64,000 bases of DNA from an uncultured Subdoligranulum sp. (GTDB taxonomy: Bacteria; Bacillota; Clostridia; Oscillospirales; Ruminococcaceae), in assembly GCA_904374465.1 (NCBI GenBank), contig CAJFFY010000005.1:1-64000 (forward strand), in the 5' to 3' direction. Within the stretch, counting starts at the first letter, position 1; every line of letters starts with the position of its first letter. The notes beneath the pieces are model-generated. The model saw only the letters and a list, made by a program, of their open reading frames with translations. It was not told the DNA's origin and did no database searches. Shown one piece after another: positions 7,867-16,982 of the stretch. A program made the position numbers and the translations under genes.

Positions 7867-8892
7867 TTATTCGGCCGTCTTATAACCGTCGGGATTGTGG
7901 CTCTGCCAGTTCCAGCTGTGGGCACACATCTCCTCGATGCCGTACTGGGCTTCCCAACCCAGTTCCCGCTTGGCCTTGCTGGGATCACACCAGCACTCGG
8001 CAATGTCGCCAGGACGGCGGGGATCGATCACATAGGGGATTTCCTTGCCGCAGGCCTTGCTGAAGGCATGGATGACGTCCAGTACGCTGTAGCCGTGGCC
8101 GGTGCCCAGGTTGCAGATGAAGAGGCCGGGCTTTTCTTCCAGCTTCTTGATGGCCGCCACATGGCCGCGGGCCAGATCCACCACGTGGATGTAGTCCCGC
8201 ACACCGGTGCCGTCGGGGGTGGGGTAGTCATTGCCGAAGACGTGGACCTTCTCCAGCTTGCCCACAGCCACCTTGGCGATATAGGGCACCAGGTTGTTGG
8301 GAATACCGTTGGGGTCCTCGCCGATGAGCCCGGAGGGATGGGCGCCGATGGGGTTGAAGTAACGCAGCAGCGCCACATTCAGCTCCGGATCGGCATGACA
8401 GCAGTCGGTGAGGATCCGCTCGGTAAAGACCTTGGTGGTGCCGTAGGGGTTGGTGGTGCCGCCCACGGGGAAGTCCTCGCGGATGGGCACACTGGCGGGG
8501 TCACCGTAGACGGTGGCCGAGGAGGAGAAGATGATGTTATGGCAGTTGTGGTGACGCATAACATCCAGGATGTTCAGGGTGCACTCCAGGTTGTTGGAGT
8601 AGTACTCAATGGGTTTGGAGACGCTTTCGCCCACCGCCTTGTAGGCTGCGAACTGGATCACGCAGTCGATGTCGGGGTTGTCCGCAAAGATCTTTTCCAC
8701 AGCCGCCTTGTCGGTCATATCGGCCTCCACAAAGCGGAAATCCTTGCCGGAGATCTTCTTGACACGGGCCAATGCCTCAGGGCAGGAATTGTAGAAGTTG
8801 TCCGCCACGACGATGTCGTACCCGGCGGCCAGAAGTTCCACACAGGTGTGGCTGCCGATGTATCCGGCGCCACCGCTCACCAAAATTGCCAT
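7867..8892 (-). CDS. galE: UDP-glucose 4-epimerase
   Basis: Interconverts UDP-glucose and UDP-galactose (Leloir pathway), also feeding galactose into surface glycans. It is an extended short-chain dehydrogenase of 341 aa, the usual GalE length: NAD-binding GGAGYIGS at residues 7-14, the serine-rich catalytic stretch IFSSSATVYG (~130), and the catalytic Tyr150-Lys154 pair in NPYGTTK. ATG 8892 follows AAAGGAGA at normal spacing. It lies 72 bp downstream of an AraC-type gene on the same strand. A weak promoter (TTCCAG, 17 bp, TAGAAT) may lie in that gene's tail, so galE could be transcribed with or without it. Confidence 0.96.
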   Translation of the reverse strand: MAILVSGGAGYIGSHTCVELLAAGYDIVVADNFYNSCPEALARVKKISGKDFRFVEADMTDKAAVEKIFADNPDIDCVIQFAAYKAVGESVSKPIEYYSNNLECTLNILDVMRHHNCHNIIFSSSATVYGDPASVPIREDFPVGGTTNPYGTTKVFTERILTDCCHADPELNVALLRYFNPIGAHPSGLIGEDPNGIPNNLVPYIAKVAVGKLEKVHVFGNDYPTPDGTGVRDYIHVVDLARGHVAAIKKLEEKPGLFICNLGTGHGYSVLDVIHAFSKACGKEIPYVIDPRRPGDIAECWCDPSKAKRELGWEAQYGIEEMCAHSWNWQSHNPDGYKTAE

Positions 8893-8964
8893 ACCAATCG
8901 TCTCCTTTGTATTCTTTTGTCGCTGTTGCACGGGCGTGTATCGTCCGCTTCCGTTACTATCATT

Positions 8965-9900
8965 CTACTTTTTCTGGTCCGGTTCTGGAATAGACGTTTT
9001 CGGTGCCTCTTTGTCTTTTTGTTGCTTGTTTTGGCGCCGGGCCGGCAGCCCTTGCTGCATGCGCCGGTAGGCGCTGGGGGTGTTGCCGGTGGCGGCATGG
9101 AACTTTTGGCTGAAATAAGCCCCCGAACAATAGCCCATCTGGGCCGCCACCTCGCCGGGGGTGGCCCCCCTGGCCAGCAGCTGCGAAGCATATTCCAGCC
9201 GCATGGACGAAAACTCGTCCATAGCGGTATGGCGCAGCCGGGCACGGAAGGCCTGCTGCAGCTGGGTGCGGGTGCACCCCACCGCCGCACAGACTTCGTC
9301 AATCTTGACCTCGTGGGTCAGATTCTGGGCGAAATAGGCCCGGGCCGCTTCCACCAGGGCGGTCTGGCGGCGTTCCCGCCGGACCCGCAGGGTGGGCTTG
9401 CGGGGCCGCTTGCAGCGCCGCGCCAGCAGGATCAGCAGGTTTTCCAGATGGATGGCCAGCTGCTGCCGGGCACCGAAGGCCACATCCTCCCGGGGAACCG
9501 GCCGGTCCCCGGGATTGGCCACCGGTTCGTACAGGTCCCCCACCGCCTTCATCAGCCAAGTCAGGTCATGCTGTTCCGCCGGCTCGGCGTGGAATACCGC
9601 GCCCCGGAACCGGTCCATGGCAGCCCCGGAGCAGAAAAAGTCGATGCGCAGCACCTCGGGTGGAATTTCGCCGGCGCTGTGCATGGCAAAAATTTCCTCC
9701 GGCTGGTGCAGCAGAATGCCGCCGGCCCGCAGCAGGACCCGTTTTTCGTTGCAGCGTTCCTCCACGGCACCGCTGCGCACATAGACCAGCTGCCACCCCG
9801 GTGACTGAGTAGCGGCCAGTACTTCCTCGGCACGGTATTCCGCCGCCCAGGCAGCGGTGATTGCCTCGATCCGCAGCGGAAATTCCTCGTTGGACGCCAT
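8965..9900 (-). CDS. AraC-family transcriptional regulator
   Basis: A 311-aa regulator. The N-terminal half (to ~180) is a cupin-like ligand domain (WQLVYVRSGAVEERC, AGGILLHQPEEIF) followed by an Arg/Lys-rich linker. The DNA-binding domain near 200-295 has two helix-turn-helix units: IDEVCAAVGCTRTQLQQAF and PGEVAAQMGYCSGAYFSQKF, then TGNTPSAYRRM typical of AraC. The charged Lys/Gln tail after ~295 looks disordered. ATG 9900 follows gggagga. It lies 18 bp after the lipoprotein gene and upstream of galE, so these may be co-transcribed. Target and ligand unknown. Confidence 0.9.
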   Translation of the reverse strand: MASNEEFPLRIEAITAAWAAEYRAEEVLAATQSPGWQLVYVRSGAVEERCNEKRVLLRAGGILLHQPEEIFAMHSAGEIPPEVLRIDFFCSGAAMDRFRGAVFHAEPAEQHDLTWLMKAVGDLYEPVANPGDRPVPREDVAFGARQQLAIHLENLLILLARRCKRPRKPTLRVRRERRQTALVEAARAYFAQNLTHEVKIDEVCAAVGCTRTQLQQAFRARLRHTAMDEFSSMRLEYASQLLARGATPGEVAAQMGYCSGAYFSQKFHAATGNTPSAYRRMQQGLPARRQNKQQKDKEAPKTSIPEPDQKK

Positions 9901-9918
9901 AGTTTCCTCCCTGGTGGT

Positions 9919-10905
9919 TCAGACCGTCACCGCACCGCTGTCCAGCCAGGAGTCTGCGGGGCTGCCGCCATAGCGGAAGACCCCCGGCTCCACATCGTCC
10001 AGCAGCGGGAACTGTCCCAGTTCGGGGCAACTGTCCGCCAGGCCGATGCAGTAGGCCGTCAGCGGACTGATGACCTTGTCAATGGATGTATAAACGTTGC
10101 TGCCATCCGCCCCGTAGGTGCTGAGCATGATGTCGTCGGGGTAGGTCTGCTCCACGTAGGCGGTCAGCGCGCCGTCCACATAGGGGTCGCTGCTGCCGGC
10201 ATAGAGATCGGGGGCACCGAACAGGTGCAGAATCTCGTGGGCATAGGTAGCCGGGGATTCCGGCTCCGTCTGGGCGGCATAGGCATCATAGCGGTACAGG
10301 CAGCAATATTCATGGTAAAAGTCCGGGCCGTCCTCGGCATAGTGGGCCATGGTGAAGGAGGTACCGCTCACCGGCAGGAACAGCAGAAAGCCCACATGGT
10401 CGGTGCCGTACCGGGCCTGCAGGTCGGCGGTGTCCAGCGTGGCGCACAGGGCATCCATCTCGTCCAGGAAGGCGTTGCTCTCCTCCGAGTCCACACCGCC
10501 CCGCAGCCGGGACTGCAGCGAATAGGTATGACACAGGGGACTGTTCTCGGTTCCGTCGTCGTAATAAAGCCGGGTCGTCACCCCATAGTCCGATGCCTGT
10601 TCGCCGATCCAGTCCACGGCCATGGCCACCTGCTGCTGGGTCTGGGCCCGGGCTTCCCGGGTCCAGATGCTGCCGGTGGCCGCGTCGTTGAGATAGACGC
10701 TGACCAGCACGGTGGGTTCCTCCAGCAGCCGGACGCTGCCATACAGGGAGGCCTCCCCCAGTGGGGCGGGTTCCGGCGTAGGGGACGGCGTAGGTGCCGG
10801 GTCCTCCACCGAGGGCATATCCGGCACCAGTTGGGCCTGCCGCCGGGGCATACACCCGCACAGAAGCACCAGACCCAAGGCCAGGACCGCAAGGCGTTTT
10901 TTCAT
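9919..10905 (-). CDS. Lipoprotein with zinc-metalloprotease motif
   Basis: A 328-aa predicted surface lipoprotein: Lys/Arg start, hydrophobic segment, and a lipobox LLCGC that places the lipidated cysteine at residue 18, followed by a Pro-rich linker (35-48). Residues 223-233 read HEILHLFGAPD, an HExxHxxGxxD pattern. This suggests two zinc histidines, the general-base Glu, the metzincin-type glycine and an aspartate as third ligand, as described for snapalysin-type proteases. A Met-turn-like region could be DIMLSTYG near 257. The rest matches no family I can name. It is 20 bp downstream of the ClpE-like gene on the same strand. Protease activity is inferred from the motif alone; all three ligand positions are present. 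Confidence 0.78.
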   Translation of the reverse strand: MKKRLAVLALGLVLLCGCMPRRQAQLVPDMPSVEDPAPTPSPTPEPAPLGEASLYGSVRLLEEPTVLVSVYLNDAATGSIWTREARAQTQQQVAMAVDWIGEQASDYGVTTRLYYDDGTENSPLCHTYSLQSRLRGGVDSEESNAFLDEMDALCATLDTADLQARYGTDHVGFLLFLPVSGTSFTMAHYAEDGPDFYHEYCCLYRYDAYAAQTEPESPATYAHEILHLFGAPDLYAGSSDPYVDGALTAYVEQTYPDDIMLSTYGADGSNVYTSIDKVISPLTAYCIGLADSCPELGQFPLLDDVEPGVFRYGGSPADSWLDSGAVTV

Positions 10906-10925
10906 GGAACTCCCTTACCCTTCGT

Positions 10926-13217
10926 TCACAGCTGCAGCACCGGTTTGCCGTCCTGGGTCACCAGCCGTACGGTGGCAGGTCCCTGTCCCAGACGGCCGTC
11001 CACCAGCGCTTCGGCGACGGGATCTTCCACCGCCTTGCGGATGGTGCGCCGCAGTTCACGGGCGCCGTACTTGGTGGAGCTCTGGTCCACAATAGCGGCC
11101 AGCGCGGGCTGGTCGTACTCCAGCGTGATGCCGTGGGCCGTCAGGCCAGGCTTGTATTCCTCCAGCATGAGCGCCGCAATCTTTTCCAGATTTTCCTGGC
11201 TGAGGGGATGGAAGGTGATGACCTCATCCACACGGCCTAGGAACTCCGGCCGCAGGAACTCCTGCAGAGCCTTGAGGCTCTTGTCAGCGCTGGCTACTTC
11301 CAGCTTTTTGCCAAAGCCGGTGGCACCGCTCTGGTCGGTGGAACCGGCGTTGGAGGTCATACAGATGACCGTGTTGGAAAAGTCCACCGTGCGGCCCTGG
11401 GCGTCGTTGATCTTGCCTTCGTCCAGGATCTGCAGCAGAATGTTCATCACGTCGGGGTGGGCCTTCTCGATCTCGTCAAAGAGCACCACACTGTAGGGAT
11501 GGCGGCGGACCTTCTCGGTGAGCTGGCCGGCCTCGTCGTAGCCCACATAGCCCGGAGGCGAGCCGATCAGACGGGAGACGGCATATTTTTCCATATACTC
11601 GCTCATGTCGATGGAGATCAGCGGGTCCACCGTATCAAAGAGCTGGTGGGCCAGCTGTTTGACCAGCTCGGTCTTGCCCACACCGGTGGGACCTACAAAG
11701 ATGAAGCTGGCCGGGCGATGACGGCCGGACAGGTCGGCACGGGCCCGCTTGATGGCACCGGCCACCGCATGCACCGCCTCGTCCTGACCGATGATGTGCG
11801 CCTTGAGGGCCTCTTCCAGCCCCTGCAGACGACCGTACTCGGTCTCCTTGATTTTGACGGCGGGAATGCCGGTCCACAGTTCCACCACCTGGGCCACATC
11901 GTCCATGGTGACCTGGATTTCCGCCACACGGAGCTGCAGCGCCGGCAGCTTTTCCCGCTGCTGGGCCAGCTCGGTCTTGACGGCAGCCAGGGCCTCGTAG
12001 TCGATGGCGGCCTCCTGGCCGTTTTCCGGCTCGGGATTTTCCAGCTCATGTTCCCGGCTTTCCAGTTCCGCCACATGGCGCTGGACCTCGATCAGTTCGG
12101 TGATCTCGGGGTGACGCAGATTGCAGCAGGCACAGGATTCATCCAGCAGGTCGATGGCCTTGTCGGGCAGGAAGCGGTCGGTGATATAGCGTTCCGACAG
12201 CTTGACGATGCTGGCAACCACCGCATCCGGCACCTGGACACAGTGGTGCTTCTCGTAGTAGATTTTGACGCCCTTGAGGACCTCGATGGTGTCCAGCAGC
12301 GAGGGTTCCTCCACCTTTACAGGCTGGAAGCGACGTTCCAGGGCGGAGTCCTTCTCGATATATTTGCGGTATTCGGCAAAGGTGGTGGCACCGATGACCT
12401 GCACCTGCCCGCGGGAGAGGGCGGGTTTCATGATGTTGGCGGCGTTCATGGCCCCCTCGGAATCCCCGGCACCCACAATAGAGTGGATCTCATCGATGAA
12501 GAGGATGATGTTGCCGGCGGCTTTTACTTCGCTGATGAGGCCCTTGACCCGCTGCTCAAACTGGCCGCGGAACTGGGTACCGGCAATGAGGGCCGTCATA
12601 TCCAGCAGGAAAATTTCCTTGTCCTGCAGGCGGGCCGGCACCTTGCCCTCGGCAATGCGTTGGGCAATGCCCTCGGCAATGGCGGTCTTGCCCACGCCAG
12701 CCTCGCCGATGAGGCAGGGATTGTTCTTCTGGCGGCGGCAGAGGATCTGGATGGTGCGGTAGATTTCCCGGTCACGGCCGATGATCCGGTCGGTCTTGCC
12801 ATCCCGGGCCTTCTGGGTCAGATTCTCGCAGTAGGCATCCAGGAACTTGCGGCGGGACCCCTTCTCCTTTTTACCGTTCTGGGGCGCCTCGCCGTTCTGG
12901 CGCTGGCCACCCAGGCCAAAGGGGAACACCGGCGAACCGCCGGGCACAAAATCGTCCTGGGGACCGTCCGGGCTATCCTCCCCCGTGGGGGCCAGCATGC
13001 CGGAATCGGCGGCTTCCTGCAGGAAACTGCCCATCCGTTCCTCCATATTTTCCAGGTCCTGGTCGGACATACCGAACTGTTTCATCAGATCATCCACGGG
13101 CTGGATATGCATTGCCCGGGCACAGGTCAGGCAGTAGCCTTCCTGCACAGGTTTGCCGTTTTCCATGCGTTGCACAAAGACCACGGCGGGACGCTTTTTG
13201 CAGCGTACACAAAGCAT
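10926..13217 (-). CDS. clpE: ClpE/ClpC-type AAA+ unfoldase with N-terminal zinc finger
   Basis: A Hsp100 protein unfoldase that feeds substrates to ClpP or remodels aggregates. The protein (763 aa) starts with a Cys4 zinc finger (CxxC at residues 3/6 and 29/32), the feature that distinguishes ClpE from ClpC. After a Gly/Pro-rich linker come two AAA+ modules: Walker A GEAGVGKT at 171-178 with Walker B LFIDEIHS, and Walker A GPTGVGKT at 509-516 with Walker B FDEIEKAH at 580-587. A coiled-coil-rich middle region lies near 375-435. TGFG at 633-636 occupies the place where ClpP-binding loops (IGF/LGF-like) are found. ATG 13217 is chosen over GTG 13226 because GAGAGG lies between them. Own promoter upstream. 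Confidence 0.93.
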   Translation of the reverse strand: MLCVRCKKRPAVVFVQRMENGKPVQEGYCLTCARAMHIQPVDDLMKQFGMSDQDLENMEERMGSFLQEAADSGMLAPTGEDSPDGPQDDFVPGGSPVFPFGLGGQRQNGEAPQNGKKEKGSRRKFLDAYCENLTQKARDGKTDRIIGRDREIYRTIQILCRRQKNNPCLIGEAGVGKTAIAEGIAQRIAEGKVPARLQDKEIFLLDMTALIAGTQFRGQFEQRVKGLISEVKAAGNIILFIDEIHSIVGAGDSEGAMNAANIMKPALSRGQVQVIGATTFAEYRKYIEKDSALERRFQPVKVEEPSLLDTIEVLKGVKIYYEKHHCVQVPDAVVASIVKLSERYITDRFLPDKAIDLLDESCACCNLRHPEITELIEVQRHVAELESREHELENPEPENGQEAAIDYEALAAVKTELAQQREKLPALQLRVAEIQVTMDDVAQVVELWTGIPAVKIKETEYGRLQGLEEALKAHIIGQDEAVHAVAGAIKRARADLSGRHRPASFIFVGPTGVGKTELVKQLAHQLFDTVDPLISIDMSEYMEKYAVSRLIGSPPGYVGYDEAGQLTEKVRRHPYSVVLFDEIEKAHPDVMNILLQILDEGKINDAQGRTVDFSNTVICMTSNAGSTDQSGATGFGKKLEVASADKSLKALQEFLRPEFLGRVDEVITFHPLSQENLEKIAALMLEEYKPGLTAHGITLEYDQPALAAIVDQSSTKYGARELRRTIRKAVEDPVAEALVDGRLGQGPATVRLVTQDGKPVLQL

Positions 13218-13274
13218 AGGTTTCACCTCTCTATAAAAAACAATTGCTTGTCAAAAAATCCATGCAATGGTTCT

Positions 13275-13303
13275 ATTATCAGACCAACCCACGGTTTTTG
13301 CAA
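13275..13303 (-). promoter_or_regulatory. Predicted promoter for the ClpE-like gene
   Basis: Minus strand TTGCAA (13298-13303), 17-bp spacer, GATAAT (13275-13280). The region also has two direct GCAATGG copies (13264-13270 and 13304-13310) and an AT-rich leader. No CtsR-type repeat was recognised. Confidence 0.5.
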
Positions 13304-13335
13304 GCAATGGCGGGGAATGTTTAGAATTTTTTCAT

Positions 13336-13995
13336 TTAATAGTGGGTCAGAAAGGGATTGTAGGCACTGAAGATGCCGTATCCCACACTCTGTTTCAGGA
13401 TGCCCATGGTGAGGAAATCCACCGTGCCCAGCGTGACACTGGCCAAAAACCAGAGCAGCATGGCCAGCACCCAGCAATCCAGTGCACCGACGCCCAGGCC
13501 CAGCACCAGACCCAGCGCCCGGTTGATGCCGCCCACCAGCGGCACACTGTTCACATGGCACAGCAGGCCGACCACCAGCCGGAAGATCCAGCGCAGCACC
13601 AGGCAGAGCACCACAAAAAGCAATACCTGCACAAAAGGCAGCAAAATCGGCTGCAGGGCGGTGGTGATCTGTTCGGGCAGCACCGAGCCGGCCCCCTGCA
13701 CCATAGTGCTCAGGGTCTCCCGCACGGTGGCGGGCAGAAACTCCATGCCCTGCACGGCGGCGGCCAGGTCCCCGCCCGACTGCGCCACTGCGGATTCCAC
13801 TTTGGCGGAAACCGAACCGCTGAGGAAGGTCTCGTAGACGGGACCGGCCAGTGTGTTGCTGGCAAAGATGGCCACACCGGCGGCCACCACCGTGCCCACC
13901 AGTTCGGCCAGACTTGCCAGGAAACCCTTGCGCCAGCTGGAAACCGCCGCAAAGGCAAAGACAATCACAAACAAAAGATCATAGATCCATGCCAT
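13336..13995 (-). CDS. CvpA-family membrane protein
   Basis: A 219-aa membrane protein resembling the CvpA (colicin V production) family. It begins with DLLFVIVFAFAAVSSWRKGF, the typical first helix followed by a basic turn, then a second helix (residues 27-48). A middle region of about 75 residues is soluble, and two or three C-terminal helices follow (LLPFVQVLLFVVLCLVLRW; INRALGLVLGLGVGAL). Family members occur widely in Firmicutes with poorly defined roles. It is 23 bp downstream of the DUF5711-like gene, so the two are probably co-transcribed. An AT-rich tract follows but no clear terminator. Confidence 0.85.
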   Translation of the reverse strand: MAWIYDLLFVIVFAFAAVSSWRKGFLASLAELVGTVVAAGVAIFASNTLAGPVYETFLSGSVSAKVESAVAQSGGDLAAAVQGMEFLPATVRETLSTMVQGAGSVLPEQITTALQPILLPFVQVLLFVVLCLVLRWIFRLVVGLLCHVNSVPLVGGINRALGLVLGLGVGALDCWVLAMLLWFLASVTLGTVDFLTMGILKQSVGYGIFSAYNPFLTHY

Positions 13996-14018
13996 AATTC
14001 AAAATCCTTTCTAGGGGT

Positions 14019-15353
14019 TCAGGATGCCGGAGGGGCGAGCACCTCGGCGCTGCTGCCGGTGAACACCAGCAGCTGGGCGGCGTCCAGCACCGCCTGGGGG
14101 TGGGCGGCCAGGTCTTCCCGGGCCCAGTTCTGCACCCCGTCATAGCTGTAGCACTCCACCGCGTTGGGACAAAGCAGATAGATATCGGTATCGGTGGCCG
14201 TGACGCCGTAGGCCTGCCGGGCCGGAATTTCGGCCAGCAGGGTCAGGTCGCTGTCAAAGGTCACCAGGCTGTTGCCGCCCCGGATATTAAGCAGCAGCGC
14301 CGTCTGACGCATACCGGGTGCCGCACTTTGCAGGGTGGCACCGCCGAAGTCGTAGCGGGCGGTCTCGGTGGCCGTGCGGGGGTCCAGCACCGCGATGTAG
14401 GTGTCAAAGACCGCCACCACCCGGCTATCGGTCTGCCAGTCCAGCAACAGCAGCATGCTGCCCTGGGTGGCCGTGTAGGCCGGGCCCTCGCTCTCGTCCG
14501 CCGTATCCATAAAGTAGATGCTGCAGCTGAGCTGTCCGTCCCGGGCCGCCAGCGTACCGGCGGCAAAGCGCCGGTTGTCGGGGGCAAAATCCAGAGCGAT
14601 GGGCGTTCCCTCGTTCTGGGTCATCTGCCAGTTGTAGGTGAGGTTGAAGGAGGGGTCGAAGATCTGCAGCTGGGCGGTATAACGGCCCGACTCGGTAACC
14701 ACGGCCAGGGTATTGTTGTTGGACATGGCACACAGCAAAATGCCGTCATCAAAGGTCCTGGTGAAAAGACCCCGGGTCCGGCTGGAGACCTGCAGTTCAT
14801 TGCCCGCCCGGTTGTACACCACAAACCGGGTACCGCCCACCGCCAGCACGGGGCGGGCGTAGCCGGGCTGGAAATTGCGCACCTGGTTGCCGTAGGCCGA
14901 ATAGACGACCACATCCTCGGCGCCCAGTTCCACAAAGCCACCGGCCAGTTCCTCGATCTGCAGCGGCTCACTGATGCCGGTGTTCACCGGCCAACCGCCG
15001 CTGCCCCGGTTCAGATACAGCGTCAGGCTGTCCACACCGTCGGCCAGCAGAGCGATGGAGGCCGACATGGCCCCTGTAAAAATGGCGATGAGCAGGGCGA
15101 TGACCAGCACGATCACCCCCAGCACCGTCCGGCGGCGGCGTTGGCGCTGCTGCAGCAGCGGCGTCAGGGATTTCAGGTTGGTGGTTTTTTCCGGTGTGGC
15201 GGGCGGCGGCGCGGTGCTGCGCTGCACCGGTTGGGGAGTGCGCAGCCCGATGTCGCCGCTGGTGCCCGGGATGGGTTTGGTGGAGGTATGCCCCTGCTCC
15301 CGGGCCAGCATCCGCCGGCGCCGTTCCTGGCGTTCCTTATCCGCTTTGTTCAC
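14019..15353 (-). CDS. DUF5711-like membrane-anchored protein with predicted beta-propeller ectodomain
   Basis: A 444-aa protein with an Arg/Lys-rich cytosolic N-terminus (to ~78), a single membrane helix (residues ~79-100: VLGVIVLVIALLIAIFTGAM) and a large extracellular C-terminal domain of repeating beta segments. These look like propeller blades (VVVYSAYGNQVRNF, RFVVYNRAGNELQV, YTAQLQIFDPSFNL, YIAVLDPRTATETARY). The layout matches the Firmicute DUF5711 family as I recall it; no function is established. GTG 15353 is preceded by GGAAGGAGGG at 11 nt. It is paired with cvpA downstream and lies 61 bp after truA. Confidence 0.75.
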   Translation of the reverse strand: MNKADKERQERRRRMLAREQGHTSTKPIPGTSGDIGLRTPQPVQRSTAPPPATPEKTTNLKSLTPLLQQRQRRRRTVLGVIVLVIALLIAIFTGAMSASIALLADGVDSLTLYLNRGSGGWPVNTGISEPLQIEELAGGFVELGAEDVVVYSAYGNQVRNFQPGYARPVLAVGGTRFVVYNRAGNELQVSSRTRGLFTRTFDDGILLCAMSNNNTLAVVTESGRYTAQLQIFDPSFNLTYNWQMTQNEGTPIALDFAPDNRRFAAGTLAARDGQLSCSIYFMDTADESEGPAYTATQGSMLLLLDWQTDSRVVAVFDTYIAVLDPRTATETARYDFGGATLQSAAPGMRQTALLLNIRGGNSLVTFDSDLTLLAEIPARQAYGVTATDTDIYLLCPNAVECYSYDGVQNWAREDLAAHPQAVLDAAQLLVFTGSSAEVLAPPAS

Positions 15354-15414
15354 AGGGGTCTTTCCTCCCTTCCCTTTTCAGAATATGCCGCGCCGCCCCA
15401 CAGGGGTGCGGGGC

Positions 15415-16164
15415 TCACGGTTCGGGATATACCACATCCTCCAGAAACAGCCCCTTGGCGGGCAGGGTGGGTCCGGCCTTGCGGCGGTCCCGGCTTTGCA
15501 GCAAGGCGGGGATAGAATCCGCGCCGCGTTTGTGCAGCCCTGCTTCCACCAGCGTACCGGCCAGAATCCGCACCATGTTGTACAGATACCCGTCCGCCGT
15601 GACGGTAATGACAAATCGGTCCCCGCTGCGGCTGACCGTGCACCGGGAGATGGTACGCACGGTATCGCCGTGGGCGGCGACCGAAGAACCCGACGCGCAC
15701 AGCGCCAGAAAGTCATGGGTCCCGACGAACCGGGCCGCCGCATCCTGCATGGCCGCCAGATCCAGCGGCGCCGCCACCCGGTGACAGGTATCCAGGGTGA
15801 AGGGGTCGTCGATGCGTGCGTTGAGGATGTGGTAGCAGTAGGTTTTTTCGTGGGCCGCATACCGGGCGTGGAAGCCGTCCGGCTTGGGCTGGATGGCCAG
15901 TGCCCGGATATCCGGCGGCAGGTGGGCGTTGAGTGCCGGCACGATCTTGTCCGCCGGGACCCTGCCAGTATAGCAGAAACTGAGCGCGAAACGCCGCGCA
16001 TGCACGCCGGCGTCGGTGCGGGAGCAGCCTTTCACATCGGGGCGACTGCCCAGGGCCGCCTGCATGGCATCCTGCAGCGCCGCACAGACGGTGGGGGCGT
16101 TGGGTTGTACCTGAAACCCCGCATAGCGGGTGCCCTTATAGGCAATCCACAACAGATAGGTCAT
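15415..16164 (-). CDS. truA: tRNA pseudouridine(38-40) synthase
   Basis: Isomerises uridines 38-40 in the anticodon arm of tRNAs. The protein (249 aa, normal TruA length) has the catalytic aspartate in CSRTDAGVHA (near residue 47-56), the N-terminal YKGTRYAGFQ(V)Q motif and the C-terminal GYLYNMVRILAG motif. ATG 16164 overlaps the ecfT stop codon (TGATG), so it is translationally coupled to the ECF transporter genes. The same ecfA-ecfA-ecfT-truA order occurs in many Firmicutes. Confidence 0.97.
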   Translation of the reverse strand: MTYLLWIAYKGTRYAGFQVQPNAPTVCAALQDAMQAALGSRPDVKGCSRTDAGVHARRFALSFCYTGRVPADKIVPALNAHLPPDIRALAIQPKPDGFHARYAAHEKTYCYHILNARIDDPFTLDTCHRVAAPLDLAAMQDAAARFVGTHDFLALCASGSSVAAHGDTVRTISRCTVSRSGDRFVITVTADGYLYNMVRILAGTLVEAGLHKRGADSIPALLQSRDRRKAGPTLPAKGLFLEDVVYPEP

Positions 16165-16982
16165 CACACCAACCCCGGCACAAAGAAGCGTGTGGAAACG
16201 ATGATGGCCAGCGCCACCACCAGCACCACGGTGCAGCGCACATCGGTAGCGGTGAACCGCAGCTGTTTGAGCCGGGTGCGGCCTTCTCCGCCGTGGTAGC
16301 AGCGGCACTCCATGGCCATGGCCAGCTCGTCGGCCCGACGGAAAGCCGAGATGAACAGCGGAATCAGAATGGGCACCAACGCTTTGATGCGCTGGGTGAA
16401 TTTACCGGTATCCAGCATGGCGCCACGGGCCTTCTGGGCGTTCATGATCTTTTCGGTTTCCTCGATCAGGGTGGGGATAAACCGCAGAGCGATGGTCATC
16501 ATCATGGCCAGTTCATGCACCGGGAAGTGCACCTTGTTCAGCGGCCGCAGCAGATTTTCGATGGCGTCGGTCAGGACGATGGGGCTGGTGGTATAGGTCA
16601 GCAGGCTGGTGCCGGCGATGAGGGCGCAGACCCGCACCGCCAGCAGGATGGCGTACCGCACCCCCTCGGCGTAAATGTTGAACACCCAGAAGTGCACCAG
16701 CGGTTCCCCCTGCCCCGTGACAAAGAACAGGTTGAGCACCGCCGTGAAAATCACAATGGGCACAATAGGTTTGAGGCTGCGCAGGATCATCTTGCCGGGG
16801 ATTCTGGCCCCCCGGTAGAGCACCGCCAAAAGCAGCAGCGACAGGGCGATGCCCAGGGGATTGGCCGCCACAAACAGCACCACGATGTAGGCGATGGTGG
16901 CCACCAGTTTGAGACGCGGGTCGCAGCGGTGGATCACCGAACGCCCGGGATAGTATTGACCGATGGTGATATCCTTGAGCAT
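16164..16982 (-). CDS. ecfT: Energy-coupling factor transporter transmembrane protein EcfT
   Basis: Membrane scaffold that joins the two EcfA ATPases to interchangeable vitamin- or metal-binding S components. The 272-aa protein has about five to six helices and the paired cytoplasmic coupling motifs containing A-R-G: NAQKARGAML near 170 and the downstream AMAMECRCYHGG region. ATG 16982 directly abuts the ecfA2 stop codon and its own stop overlaps truA. No S component (RibU, FolT, ThiT, etc.) is visible in the window, consistent with group II ECF systems with dispersed S genes. Confidence 0.95.
   Translation of the reverse strand: MLKDITIGQYYPGRSVIHRCDPRLKLVATIAYIVVLFVAANPLGIALSLLLLAVLYRGARIPGKMILRSLKPIVPIVIFTAVLNLFFVTGQGEPLVHFWVFNIYAEGVRYAILLAVRVCALIAGTSLLTYTTSPIVLTDAIENLLRPLNKVHFPVHELAMMMTIALRFIPTLIEETEKIMNAQKARGAMLDTGKFTQRIKALVPILIPLFISAFRRADELAMAMECRCYHGGEGRTRLKQLRFTATDVRCTVVLVVALAIIVSTRFFVPGLV

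Noticed and set aside
13218..13335. CtsR operator upstream of the ClpE-like gene
   Set aside because: No tandem GGTCAAA-type heptads found; only short GCAATGG repeats.
11457..13370. A 637-codon + strand frame opposite the ClpE-like gene
   Set aside because: Antisense shadow of a protein with clear AAA+ motifs.
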